Part shown: positions 8,047 to 15,621 of the stretch, in pieces
Numbering within the stretch: the stretch's first letter is position 1
Layout: every line of letters starts with the position of its first letter
Origin: Hyphomicrobiales bacterium
GTDB lineage: Bacteria; Pseudomonadota; Alphaproteobacteria; Rhizobiales; Beijerinckiaceae
DNA: 64,000 nt
Reading direction: 5' to 3'
Assembly (NCBI GenBank): GCA_027489535.1
Contig: JAIXZO010000002.1
Location: 62,001 to 126,000, forward strand
Program-made: the position numbers and the translations under genes
The notes under the pieces: generated by a model
What the model saw: only the letters and a program-made list of their open reading frames with translations
What the model was told of the DNA's origin: nothing
Databases searched by the model: none

Positions 8047-9075
8047 ATGACCACCACGACATTTCGCATCGACCGCCGCGCCGCTCTCGGCCTTCTCGGC
8101 GGCTCCGTCGCTTCCTGCCTCGTCACCGTCCCCGGTTCCCGCGCGGTGGCGCAGACGCTCGACAAGGTGAGCTACCAGACCAATTGGCGCGCGCAGGCCG
8201 AGCATGGCGGTTTCTATCTCGCCGTCGCCAACGGCATCTACAAGAAGTACGGCATCGACGCCGACATCCGCATGGGCGGCCCGCAGCAGAACCCCTCGCA
8301 GCTCCTGCTCGGCGGCCGAGTCGACATGATCATGTCGAACTCGTTCGAGGCCATCAATTACGTGAAGGAGGATCTGCCGTTTCTCTGCATCGGCTCGATC
8401 TTCCAGAAGGACCCGCAGGTTCTCATCTCGCATCCGGGCGTCGGCAACGACACGCTCGCCGACCTGAAGGGCAAGCCGATCCTGATCGGTGCCGGCGGCC
8501 GCACCAGCTATTGGCCCTTCCTGAAGGCCAAGTTCGGCTTCACCGACGAACAGGCGCGTCCCTACACCTTCAACATGGCGCCCTTCCTCGCGGACAAGAC
8601 GGTTTCGCAGCAGGGTTTCCTGTCGTCCGAGCCCTTTGCGATCATGCAGGCAGGCGTGCAGCCGGTGGTGCACCTCATCGCCGATGCGGGCTTCGACAAC
8701 TACAACACCACCGTCAACATCTCGAAGAAGATGGTGGCGGAGAAGAAGGACGTGGTTCAGCGCTTCATGACCGCCACCATGGAAGGGTGGGCGGAATACA
8801 TGAAGGGCGGTCCGGCGATCGAGGCGGCCAACGCCCAGATCAAGAAGGACAACCCGGACATGACCGACGAGAAGCTCGCTTACGCCCTCAAGGTGATGAA
8901 CGAGCGCGGCATCGTGCGGTCGGGCGATGCGCTCAAACTCGGCATCGGCGCCATGACGGCCGAGCGTTGGAAGCGCTTCTACGATACCATGGCGGACGCC
9001 GGAGCCTTCCCGAAGGGCATCGACGTGACCAAGGCCTACAGCCTCGAATTCATCAACAAGGGTTTCGGCGCGTGA
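8047..9075 (+). CDS. ABC transporter substrate-binding protein, NMT1/THI5-like, Tat-exported
   Basis: A 342-residue periplasmic binding protein. The N-terminus has a twin-arginine pattern (DRRAALGLLGG) followed by a hydrophobic core and a likely cleavage after AVA, so Tat export of a folded protein is expected. The mature part matches NMT1-like binding proteins: YQTNWRAQAEHGGFY, IYKKYGID, and GGPQQNP.QLLLGGRVD. Such proteins bind pyrimidine-like thiamine precursors, riboflavin, nitrate-like ions, taurine or other small molecules. The ATG at 8047 is chosen because upstream codons carry no signal-peptide sense. It is the first gene of an importer operon and overlaps the ATPase start (GTGA). Confidence 0.88.
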   Translation: MTTTTFRIDRRAALGLLGGSVASCLVTVPGSRAVAQTLDKVSYQTNWRAQAEHGGFYLAVANGIYKKYGIDADIRMGGPQQNPSQLLLGGRVDMIMSNSFEAINYVKEDLPFLCIGSIFQKDPQVLISHPGVGNDTLADLKGKPILIGAGGRTSYWPFLKAKFGFTDEQARPYTFNMAPFLADKTVSQQGFLSSEPFAIMQAGVQPVVHLIADAGFDNYNTTVNISKKMVAEKKDVVQRFMTATMEGWAEYMKGGPAIEAANAQIKKDNPDMTDEKLAYALKVMNERGIVRSGDALKLGIGAMTAERWKRFYDTMADAGAFPKGIDVTKAYSLEFINKGFGA

Positions 9076-9878
9076 CGCAGACCGTCGCAGCCGTCGCGAA
9101 AGAGGCGAGGGGACGCCCCCTCGTCGCCATCCGCGGCGTCTCCAAGCAGTTCTCGAACGGCACGCTCGCGGTGCGCGGGGTCGATCTCGACCTCGCGGAC
9201 GGCGAGTTCGTCAGCCTGCTCGGCCCCTCGGGCTGCGGCAAGTCCACGCTGCTGCGCATGATCGCAGGCTTGGGCGAACCCAGCGTCGGCGCCATCGACT
9301 GGCCGACCTCGCCTTACGGCTCGAACGGCCGTGCGGAGCCCGATCTCGGCTTCGTCTTTCAAGATCCCACGCTGATGCCCTGGGCCAACGCCCTCAAGAA
9401 CGTGATGCTGCCCATGACCCTTGCGGGCGTGGGCAAGGCGGACGCCGAGGCGCGCGCCGCCGACATGCTGGCGCTCGTCGGGCTGAGGGGCTTCGAGAAG
9501 TCTTATCCCCGCGAATTGTCGGGAGGCATGAAGATGCGCGTTTCGATCGCGCGCGGCCTCGTGACCAAGCCGAAAATCCTGCTGATGGACGAGCCCTTCG
9601 CGGCGCTCGACGAAATTACCCGGCACAAGCTCAACGACGATCTTCTCGCGCTGTGGGACCGCAACCGCTTCACGGCGGTGTTCGTGACCCATTCGGTGTT
9701 CGAGTCGGTCTATCTCTCCCAGCGGATCGTGGTGATGGCCGCGCGTCCGGGCCGCATCATGGCCGATCTGCCGGTCGACGCGCCTTATCCACGCGACGAC
9801 CTGTTCCGCACCTCGGCCGAATACGCGCATCTGTGCCGCGTCGCCTCCGAAACCCTCAAAAAGGCCATCGCAGGATGA
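9072..9878 (+). CDS. ABC transporter ATP-binding protein (NitT/TauT/SsuB class)
   Basis: A 268-residue ATPase with all motifs: Walker A GPSGCGKST, Q-loop VFQDP, signature LSGGMKMRV, Walker B ILLMDEPF, D-loop ALDE and switch His in FVTHS. The GTG start overlaps the stop of the binding-protein gene and its own stop overlaps the permease ATG, so the three proteins are made from one coupled message. It powers import through the adjacent permease at the inner face of the membrane. The family handles nitrate, taurine, sulfonates and pyrimidine-like compounds; the substrate here is inferred only from the catabolic neighbours. Confidence 0.92.
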   Translation: MTQTVAAVAKEARGRPLVAIRGVSKQFSNGTLAVRGVDLDLADGEFVSLLGPSGCGKSTLLRMIAGLGEPSVGAIDWPTSPYGSNGRAEPDLGFVFQDPTLMPWANALKNVMLPMTLAGVGKADAEARAADMLALVGLRGFEKSYPRELSGGMKMRVSIARGLVTKPKILLMDEPFAALDEITRHKLNDDLLALWDRNRFTAVFVTHSVFESVYLSQRIVVMAARPGRIMADLPVDAPYPRDDLFRTSAEYAHLCRVASETLKKAIAG

Positions 9879-10756
9879 CCGACGCCCCCATGCCCGCCTC
9901 GCTTCCCCATGACGGCACCGACGCGGAGGCGCGTCCCGTCTTCGCCGAGGAGCGCCGCATCCTCGGCCTCGCGGCGAGCACCTGGCCGGGCATCCTCGCG
10001 CCCTTGGCCATCGGCATTCTCGCATTGCTCGGCTGGGAAGCGATCGTCCGCATCAAGGACATCCCGCATTACGTGCTCCCGGGCCCGCTGCTGATCGCGA
10101 AGACCTTGGTGCTGGATTGGGAGACGCTTTCGGGGTCGCTCTGGATCACGCTGCGCATCACCTTTGCCGCGCTCGTCGCGGCGGTCACGTTGGGCGTGGC
10201 GCTGGCGATCCTGTTCACGCAGTCGAAATGGCTGGAAAAGTCGCTGTTTCCCTACGCGGTCGTGCTGCAGGTGACCCCGGTGGTGTCCATCGCGCCGCTG
10301 ATCATCATCTGGGTCGGCGACATCAACCTGTCGCTGCTGATCTGCGCTTGGCTCGTGGCTTTCTTCCCGATCCTGTCGAACACGATCCTCGGGCTCAATT
10401 CGGCCGACCACAACCTCGTCAACCTGTTCCAGCTGTATCGCGCGTCGCGCAGCCAGACGCTGCGGCACCTGCGACTGCCGGCGGCGCTGCCCTACTTCCT
10501 CGCGGGCCTGAAGATTTCCGGCGGCCTCGCGCTGATCGGCGCGGTGGTGGCGGAATTTGTGGCGGGTTCGGGCGGAAGCGCCTCCGGCTTGGCCTACCGC
10601 ATTCTCGAATCCGGCTATCAGCTGCGCATTCCCCGGATGTTCGCGGCGCTGATCATGATTTCGGCGTCGGGCATCGCGATCTTCCTGATCACGAGCTGGA
10701 TCGCGCATCTCTTCCTGCGCCGCTGGCACGAAAGCGCCATCCGTCGCGAGAACTGA
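9875..10756 (+). CDS. ABC transporter permease (NitT/TauT/SsuC class)
   Basis: A 293-residue inner-membrane permease with about six hydrophobic segments from residue 35 on and a cytosolic N-terminal tail of about 30 residues. The coupling-helix (EAA-like) region reads around YRASRSQTLRHLRLPAALPY, followed by FLAGLKISGG, as in BPD_transp_1 permeases. ATG overlaps the ATPase stop by four bases. It completes a binding protein-ATPase-permease importer divergent from the creatininase/FAD oxidoreductase unit and probably feeds that pathway. About 50 bp separate its end from the tRNA gene on the same strand. Confidence 0.9.
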   Translation: MTDAPMPASLPHDGTDAEARPVFAEERRILGLAASTWPGILAPLAIGILALLGWEAIVRIKDIPHYVLPGPLLIAKTLVLDWETLSGSLWITLRITFAALVAAVTLGVALAILFTQSKWLEKSLFPYAVVLQVTPVVSIAPLIIIWVGDINLSLLICAWLVAFFPILSNTILGLNSADHNLVNLFQLYRASRSQTLRHLRLPAALPYFLAGLKISGGLALIGAVVAEFVAGSGGSASGLAYRILESGYQLRIPRMFAALIMISASGIAIFLITSWIAHLFLRRWHESAIRREN

Positions 10757-10805
10757 GCCGACCGCCGTTGCGGCCGGCGCCCCGTTCGGTTTAAGTCGCG
10801 TCGGC

Positions 10806-10882
10806 GGGCCCGTAGCTCAATTGGTCAGAGCCGGCGGCTCATAACCGCTTGGTTGCAGGTTCGAGTCCTGCCGGGCCCACCA
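10806..10882 (+). tRNA. tRNA with CAU anticodon, probably tRNA-Ile2 (else elongator tRNA-Met)
   Basis: A 77-nt cloverleaf: acceptor stem 10806-10812 with 10872-10878, D stem GCTC/GAGC, anticodon stem 10833-10837 with 10845-10849, anticodon CAT at 10840-10842, T loop TTCGAGT, discriminator A and encoded CCA. A CAU anticodon can mean initiator Met, elongator Met or lysidine-modified Ile2. The initiator is unlikely because the anticodon stem lacks three consecutive G-C pairs in the initiator arrangement. The GGGCCCG acceptor and TTGG after the anticodon stem resemble Ile2 species as I remember them. Position 26 is C rather than the usual purine. Confidence 0.92.
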
Positions 10883-10901
10883 CCGTTTCCGGCTTGGTCG
10901 G

Positions 10902-12080
10902 TCAGAAGCGCACCACTTCCGTGCCGTCCTTCTTTGCGACGACTTCCACCGGCGTGGCGATCGCCATCGATCGGTGCAGGTAGCAGGTGTTCGCCGCGAT
11001 CAGCTGCAGCCGGTCGAACATCGCCTCGTCCGCCTCGCCCTGCATGAACAGATGCGTGTCGCACGGCTCGGCCATGCCGTGCCCGCCCGCGACGGCGGCG
11101 AAGGGCGAGACCTGCACGAGACGGACGCCGTGGATCGGCAGCTTCATGTTCTCGATGTAGCGGCTCAGCTGCGTCATGTAGCAGAAGGCGATGCCTGCCG
11201 AGAGCAGCGTCAGCCCGCAAGGTGCACGGTCGGCTTCCGTCTCGTCGCTCACATAGGTGAATTGCGTGCTGCCCGGCCGGTTGAGCGCGACGCGACAGCG
11301 ATACAGGTTCTCTTCGAAATCGTAATGCCCGGTGCCGTTCACCTTCCAGGTGATGCGCCCTTGCGCATTCGTGCCGCCGTTCGGGTCGGACGGGTCTTCG
11401 ACCGTCTTGTCGGCGGTCTTCACGATCAGGCCTTCGGCGATACCGGGACCGCTCAGGGCGGACGGGGCCTTTGCGTATTTGAGGAAGGGATCGGTCGGCG
11501 AGGCCGCCGGGGACACCGGCAGCGAGGAGGGATCGCGCCGCCGGCCGTTGCAATGCAGCGAGAAGGTGTTCTCGAGCGGCTTGCGCAGCAGCGCCACGGC
11601 GGGCGAGGCATCGACGGCCTTGCGCAGCAGCGCCGCGCAATCGGCGGCGGATGCGTCGGCGGAGATGTCCGCCTCGATGGAGACGCCTTCCGCATAGCCT
11701 TGGCCGGTGCCCGCGGCGAAGGATCCGCTCAGCGAATATTCGGTGACGACGCGGAGCGAGAGGCCGCGCAGAGCGATGCCCGCCGCCTTGGCCTCGCGCA
11801 CGATGCGGCCCGCGAGGTCGGATTGGATCCCGGCATTGAAGAAGCCGAGCGGGAAGGGGGCGAGGTCGGTCCCCTTCATGAATGTGCCTTCGTCGCTCGC
11901 GACGCGCCACACGCCGCCGGCATCGCCCTCGGTGACGACGGCTTCCTTGAGATGATGCCCCGTCTGGCGGGCTTCGACGAGGAAGGTGTCGGCGCCGGTG
12001 CCGCGGGTGACGCATTCCGCCCGACGCGTGCCGTGCGCGACCTTGAAGGCGGGGATAAAGTCGGTTGCGGTCGCGTCCAT
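10902..12080 (-). CDS. OsmC-family protein with two fused OsmC-like halves
   Basis: A 392-residue protein, more than twice the usual OsmC length of about 140. The N-terminal half has an OsmC-like block around LAPFPLGFFNAGIQSDLAGR (residues about 73-92). The C-terminal half has CGLTLLSAGIAFCYMTQLSR with the reactive-Cys-type helix and the following GVRLVQVSPF strand. OsmC/Ohr proteins are normally dimers that reduce organic hydroperoxides with paired cysteines; here one chain may form the whole dimer. Cysteine spacing does not match classical OsmC, so peroxidase activity is uncertain. It is the last gene of the TRAP-dehydrogenase-VOC operon, 16 bp after the VOC gene, and converges on the tRNA. 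Confidence 0.75.
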   Translation of the reverse strand: MDATATDFIPAFKVAHGTRRAECVTRGTGADTFLVEARQTGHHLKEAVVTEGDAGGVWRVASDEGTFMKGTDLAPFPLGFFNAGIQSDLAGRIVREAKAAGIALRGLSLRVVTEYSLSGSFAAGTGQGYAEGVSIEADISADASAADCAALLRKAVDASPAVALLRKPLENTFSLHCNGRRRDPSSLPVSPAASPTDPFLKYAKAPSALSGPGIAEGLIVKTADKTVEDPSDPNGGTNAQGRITWKVNGTGHYDFEENLYRCRVALNRPGSTQFTYVSDETEADRAPCGLTLLSAGIAFCYMTQLSRYIENMKLPIHGVRLVQVSPFAAVAGGHGMAEPCDTHLFMQGEADEAMFDRLQLIAANTCYLHRSMAIATPVEVVAKKDGTEVVRF

Positions 12081-12096
12081 GACAGGCCCTCGGGGT

Positions 12097-12519
12097 TCAA
12101 TCGTTCGGGATCAGATCCGGGTTCCAGGCGATCTCCCAGAGATGCCCGTCCGGATCGCGGAAATAGCCGGCATAGCCGCCGTAGAAGGTTTCGCCGGGTT
12201 GTTTGACGATGCTCGCGCCGGCGCGTGCGGCCTCGGCCATCACCGCGTCGACCTCGCCGCGCCCCGCCACGTTGTGGGCAAGAGCGAAGTCCGGGGAAGA
12301 GGGTGCCGCCGTGGCGAGCCCCGTGTCGTGCGCGAGATCGCGGCGCGCCCACAGCGCCAGCTTCAATCCCGCCTGCAGGTCGAAAAAGGCGACCGCGCCG
12401 TGCTCGAACTCCGTTCCGACGATGCCTTGCGTCGGCAGGCCGAGGCCGTCGCGGTAGAACGCGGCGGCGCGGTTCAGGTCGTCGACCGCGAGCGTGATCA
12501 TCGTGATGCGCGGCTTCAA
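12097..12519 (-). CDS. VOC (glyoxalase/dioxygenase superfamily) protein
   Basis: A 140-residue single VOC protein with two beta-alpha-beta-beta-beta modules. The first begins ITLAVDDLNRAAAFYRDGLG and the second ends YAGYFRDPDGHLWEIAWNP, the usual signature with a metal-ligand Glu near the end. Members include glyoxalase I, epimerases, ring-cleaving dioxygenases and antibiotic-binding proteins. Nothing visible narrows the substrate. The start at 12519 lies 28 bp from the end of the dehydrogenase gene, in the same leftward operon, so a role in the same catabolic or detoxifying route is likely. Confidence 0.87.
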   Translation of the reverse strand: MKPRITMITLAVDDLNRAAAFYRDGLGLPTQGIVGTEFEHGAVAFFDLQAGLKLALWARRDLAHDTGLATAAPSSPDFALAHNVAGRGEVDAVMAEAARAGASIVKQPGETFYGGYAGYFRDPDGHLWEIAWNPDLIPND

Positions 12520-12547
12520 CGATCCGATCCTTTTCGAGGGGTTCGGC

Positions 12548-13582
12548 TCAGTCGTAGGTCAACGCGCCGCGACCCAAAAGCTTTTCGGCCTTGATCGAGT
12601 CGAAGATCGACTCGATCTCGCTGAAATGCGTGCGCATGCCGACCACGGGCTTGATCAGACCGCGGGCCATCACTTCCATGGTCTCGATCAGTTCGGTGCG
12701 CGTGGAATGGCGCGAGCCGGTCACGACCTTTTCCGTCAGCATCATCTGCCGGGGATTGATCGAGATGTCGCCCGCTCCGACGCCGATGACGACCGCACGG
12801 CCGCCCGTGGTCAGGCTGTCATAAGCCGACTGGAAGGTCGCCGCATGGCCGACATAGTCGACGGCGGCGTTGACGCCGCGCCCGTCGGTGAGGCGCTTGG
12901 CCTCGGCCGCCACGTCGGGCGTGCGCTTGACGTTGATCACCTCGTCCGCGCCCCATTGCTTGGCGAGATCGAGCTTCTCGTCGGACACGTCGACCGCGAT
13001 GATGCGCGCGCCGAACAGCTTGGCCACCTGCACGCCGTGGATGCCCACGCCGCCGCCCGCGCCGATCAGCATCACGGTGTCGTGCGGGTTGATCTTCGCC
13101 CGCTCGCGCATGCAGTGCCAATTGGTGTTGACGGCGTCCGTCGCCATCGCCGCCGCTTCATAGTCGAGCCCGTCCGGGATCGGCAGGAAGTTCTCGGCCG
13201 GCAGACACACGAAGTCCGCGAAGCCGCCGTCGCGGTGGACGCCGACGAAGCCGCCGAACTTTTCGCACAGCGTCTCGCGCCCGCCCCGGCACCAGCGGCA
13301 CTGGTTGCAGGTGAGGTAGAAATAGACGGCGCAGCGGTCGCCGGCCTTCACGTTCTTCACGCCCGAGCCGACCTCGACGATGTCGCCGCCGAGTTCATGC
13401 CCCATGATGCGCGGGGCCGCGCCGCCGAAGCTGCCGTTGCGCATGTTGAGCAAGGTCAGGCCGACGGCCGCCGAACGCACCTTCAGCAGGGCTTCGCCCG
13501 GGCCGGGCTTGGGAATCTCGCGATTCTGGAGCGTCGACTGCTCGCCCCAGCGGTCGACGACCATCGCCTTCATGTTTGCCAT
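12548..13582 (-). CDS. Zinc-type alcohol dehydrogenase-like (MDR) oxidoreductase lacking catalytic-zinc ligands
   Basis: A 344-residue medium-chain dehydrogenase/reductase. The structural zinc loop is intact (CNQCRWCRGGRETLC, residues about 91-105). GHELGG and the Rossmann motif GAGGGVGIHGVQVAKLFGA are present. The usual first catalytic Cys (CGTD-type block) is replaced by VGLTLLN, and the third ligand region reads ATDAVNTNW, so the catalytic zinc is probably not bound. The protein may therefore act as a zinc-independent NAD(P)-linked reductase or on an activated substrate. It lies 51 bp downstream of the TRAP large permease gene. Confidence 0.88.
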   Translation of the reverse strand: MANMKAMVVDRWGEQSTLQNREIPKPGPGEALLKVRSAAVGLTLLNMRNGSFGGAAPRIMGHELGGDIVEVGSGVKNVKAGDRCAVYFYLTCNQCRWCRGGRETLCEKFGGFVGVHRDGGFADFVCLPAENFLPIPDGLDYEAAAMATDAVNTNWHCMRERAKINPHDTVMLIGAGGGVGIHGVQVAKLFGARIIAVDVSDEKLDLAKQWGADEVINVKRTPDVAAEAKRLTDGRGVNAAVDYVGHAATFQSAYDSLTTGGRAVVIGVGAGDISINPRQMMLTEKVVTGSRHSTRTELIETMEVMARGLIKPVVGMRTHFSEIESIFDSIKAEKLLGRGALTYD

Positions 13583-13633
13583 TTGAATGTGTTCCGATTG
13601 ATGGGGGAGAGCGGTCGGGAGCGATCCCGACCG

Positions 13634-14998
13634 CTAGAAGAACCTGATCAGGTAGTTCGTCGTGATCGGGAAGAAGTAGACGATGCCGACCACCATCATC
13701 AGCATCACGCAGAAGGGCAGCGCGCCGAGGAAGATCGTGGCCATGCTGACGTTCTCTCGTGGAATGACCGCCCTGACCGCATAGACGACCAGCCCGAAGG
13801 GCGGCGTCAGCAGCCCCGCCTCGATGGTCAGAATGCCCATCAGCGCGAAGGCGAGCGGATCGAGGCCGATCTTCATCGCGATGGGGGCGAAGATCGGAAC
13901 GGTCAGCAGCATGATCGAGATCGAGTCGATGATGGTGCCGAGGATCAGCCACACCACGACCATGAAGATCAGCATCCCGGTCGGCGAGAGGCCGCTCGTG
14001 GTGATCATTTCCTGAAGTTGGTTGCCGATGCCGCTCATCGACAGGGTGCGCGAATAGAGCTGCGCGGCGAAGACGATGATCATCAGCGGCGTCGCGGTAC
14101 GGCCGACCGAAAGCACCGCCTTGTAGATGTCGTCGACCTTCATGCCCTTGACGATGCCGACCGCCAAGGCGACCAACGCGCCGATGCCCGCGCCCTCCGT
14201 GGGCGTGAACAGGCCGGCCCAAATGCCCCCCAGCGCGCCGAACACGATCGCCACCAAGCCGATCACGCTGATCAGCATGTCGGTGCCGCTCGGGTCCTTT
14301 CCGGCGGAGGCGGTGCCGTCCACATGCTCGACGACGACGTCGCTGGACAGCGCGGCGGCCGGGCGTGCCGTCTTGTGGCCGACGATGTCGGGGCGAACCA
14401 TCGACACGGCGAAGATGTAGATCGCCATCAGGCCCGCAAGGATGAATCCCGGAATGATGCCGGCCAGGAACAGGTGGCCGATCGACTGGTCGGTCAGAAT
14501 GCCCCATACCACCATCAGGATGCTGGGCGGGATCAGCATGCCGAGACAGGCGCTGCCGCTGATCAAACCCAGCGAGAAATGCGGCTCGTAGCCGGCGCGT
14601 TTCATCTGCGGATAGGCGATGGCGGTGAAGGTGGTCGCCGAGGCGAGGCTGGTGCCCGACACGAAGGCGAAGACGACGTTGCCCAGCACGGTGGCATAGG
14701 CGAAGCGGCCGCGCAGACCTGCAAGCCGGCGGTCGATCGCCCAATAGAGGTCATAGGCGATGCCTGATCTCGCGATGAACTCGCCCATCAGGAGAAACAG
14801 CGGCACGACGGCAAAGACGTAGTCCCGCAACGCGTTGTAGGCCGTGTTGCTGAGGAAGTTGATGGCGATGCCGATATCCTGCGTGGAAATCAGGATCGCG
14901 ACGAGACTGACGAGGCCGAGGGACACGGCCACTTCCACGCCTGCGAAGACGAGCGCAAGCAGAAGGCCGAGGACGAGCAGCGGTGCGAAGGTTTCCAT
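13634..14998 (-). CDS. dctM: TRAP transporter large permease (DctM)
   Basis: A 454-residue, strongly hydrophobic protein with about a dozen membrane segments, the DctM size and pattern. Typical blocks include VVPLFLLMGEFIARSGIA, SGTSLASATTFTAIAYPQM and PPSILMVVWGI. It forms the sodium-coupled membrane channel of a tripartite ATP-independent transporter. I start it at the Met complementary to 14996-14998 rather than the longer frame to 15070, which would overlap the DctQ gene and adds a hydrophilic tail. A charged loop of about 40 residues near the middle (VGHKTARPAAALSSDVVVEHVDG) is longer than usual. Confidence 0.9.
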   Translation of the reverse strand: METFAPLLVLGLLLALVFAGVEVAVSLGLVSLVAILISTQDIGIAINFLSNTAYNALRDYVFAVVPLFLLMGEFIARSGIAYDLYWAIDRRLAGLRGRFAYATVLGNVVFAFVSGTSLASATTFTAIAYPQMKRAGYEPHFSLGLISGSACLGMLIPPSILMVVWGILTDQSIGHLFLAGIIPGFILAGLMAIYIFAVSMVRPDIVGHKTARPAAALSSDVVVEHVDGTASAGKDPSGTDMLISVIGLVAIVFGALGGIWAGLFTPTEGAGIGALVALAVGIVKGMKVDDIYKAVLSVGRTATPLMIIVFAAQLYSRTLSMSGIGNQLQEMITTSGLSPTGMLIFMVVVWLILGTIIDSISIMLLTVPIFAPIAMKIGLDPLAFALMGILTIEAGLLTPPFGLVVYAVRAVIPRENVSMATIFLGALPFCVMLMMVVGIVYFFPITTNYLIRFF

Positions 14999-15011
14999 GA
15001 TCGAGCGACCT

Positions 15012-15542
15012 TCAGATGTGCTGCTGAGCGGGGAGGGAGGAGTCGTCGTAGCGCGCCCATGGGGGATCACGCAGGATCTCGACGATGCGAAGCGTGTAGT
15101 AGAGCGCCGCGAACCAGCATCCGATCACGACCGAGAAGCGCCCCGGCCATGCCGGAACGTCGACGACGCCTTCGCCTTCCATCTCGTTGTCGACCCAAGC
15201 GGTAATCGCGGGCTCGAGTGCGCCGAAGCCCACCGCGCCGAAGAAGATGATGCCGGCGACCGCGCCGAGCACGCCGACGAACTTGGCCGCACCCTTGGGA
15301 AGCGCGTGAACGAAGATGTCCACCGCCAGCATGCTGCGGGTGCGAACCGCGAAGGGCAGCTGCAGGAACACGATCACGATCAGCAAATTGCGGATGTATT
15401 CGGCCGTTCCGTAGAACTTGATGCCGAGAACGCGTGAGGAGATTTCGACGAAGATGAAGAACGAGGCTCCGAACGCGCAGAATGCGGTCAGCACCATCAT
15501 CGTCCGGGCGGCGACGTCCATGCCCTGAAGAATCTTGATCAT
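15012..15542 (-). CDS. dctQ: TRAP transporter small permease (DctQ)
   Basis: A 176-residue protein with four predicted membrane helices, as in DctQ. Recognisable features are FGASFFIFVEISSRVLG in the first half and RSMLAVDIFVHALPKG before the third helix. A 20-residue acidic segment (AWVDNEMEGEGVVDVPAW) lies between helices 3 and 4. It pairs with DctM in the membrane and is encoded between the DctP and DctM genes, 13 bp from the latter. Confidence 0.9.
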   Translation of the reverse strand: MIKILQGMDVAARTMMVLTAFCAFGASFFIFVEISSRVLGIKFYGTAEYIRNLLIVIVFLQLPFAVRTRSMLAVDIFVHALPKGAAKFVGVLGAVAGIIFFGAVGFGALEPAITAWVDNEMEGEGVVDVPAWPGRFSVVIGCWFAALYYTLRIVEILRDPPWARYDDSSLPAQQHI

Positions 15543-15621
15543 GTGGCGGCCTTGAAGAATTGAGGAGCGTCGAGAACGGGCGGGGACGAGCCCCGCCCGA
15601 AGATCGCTTCGATGCTTTGGC

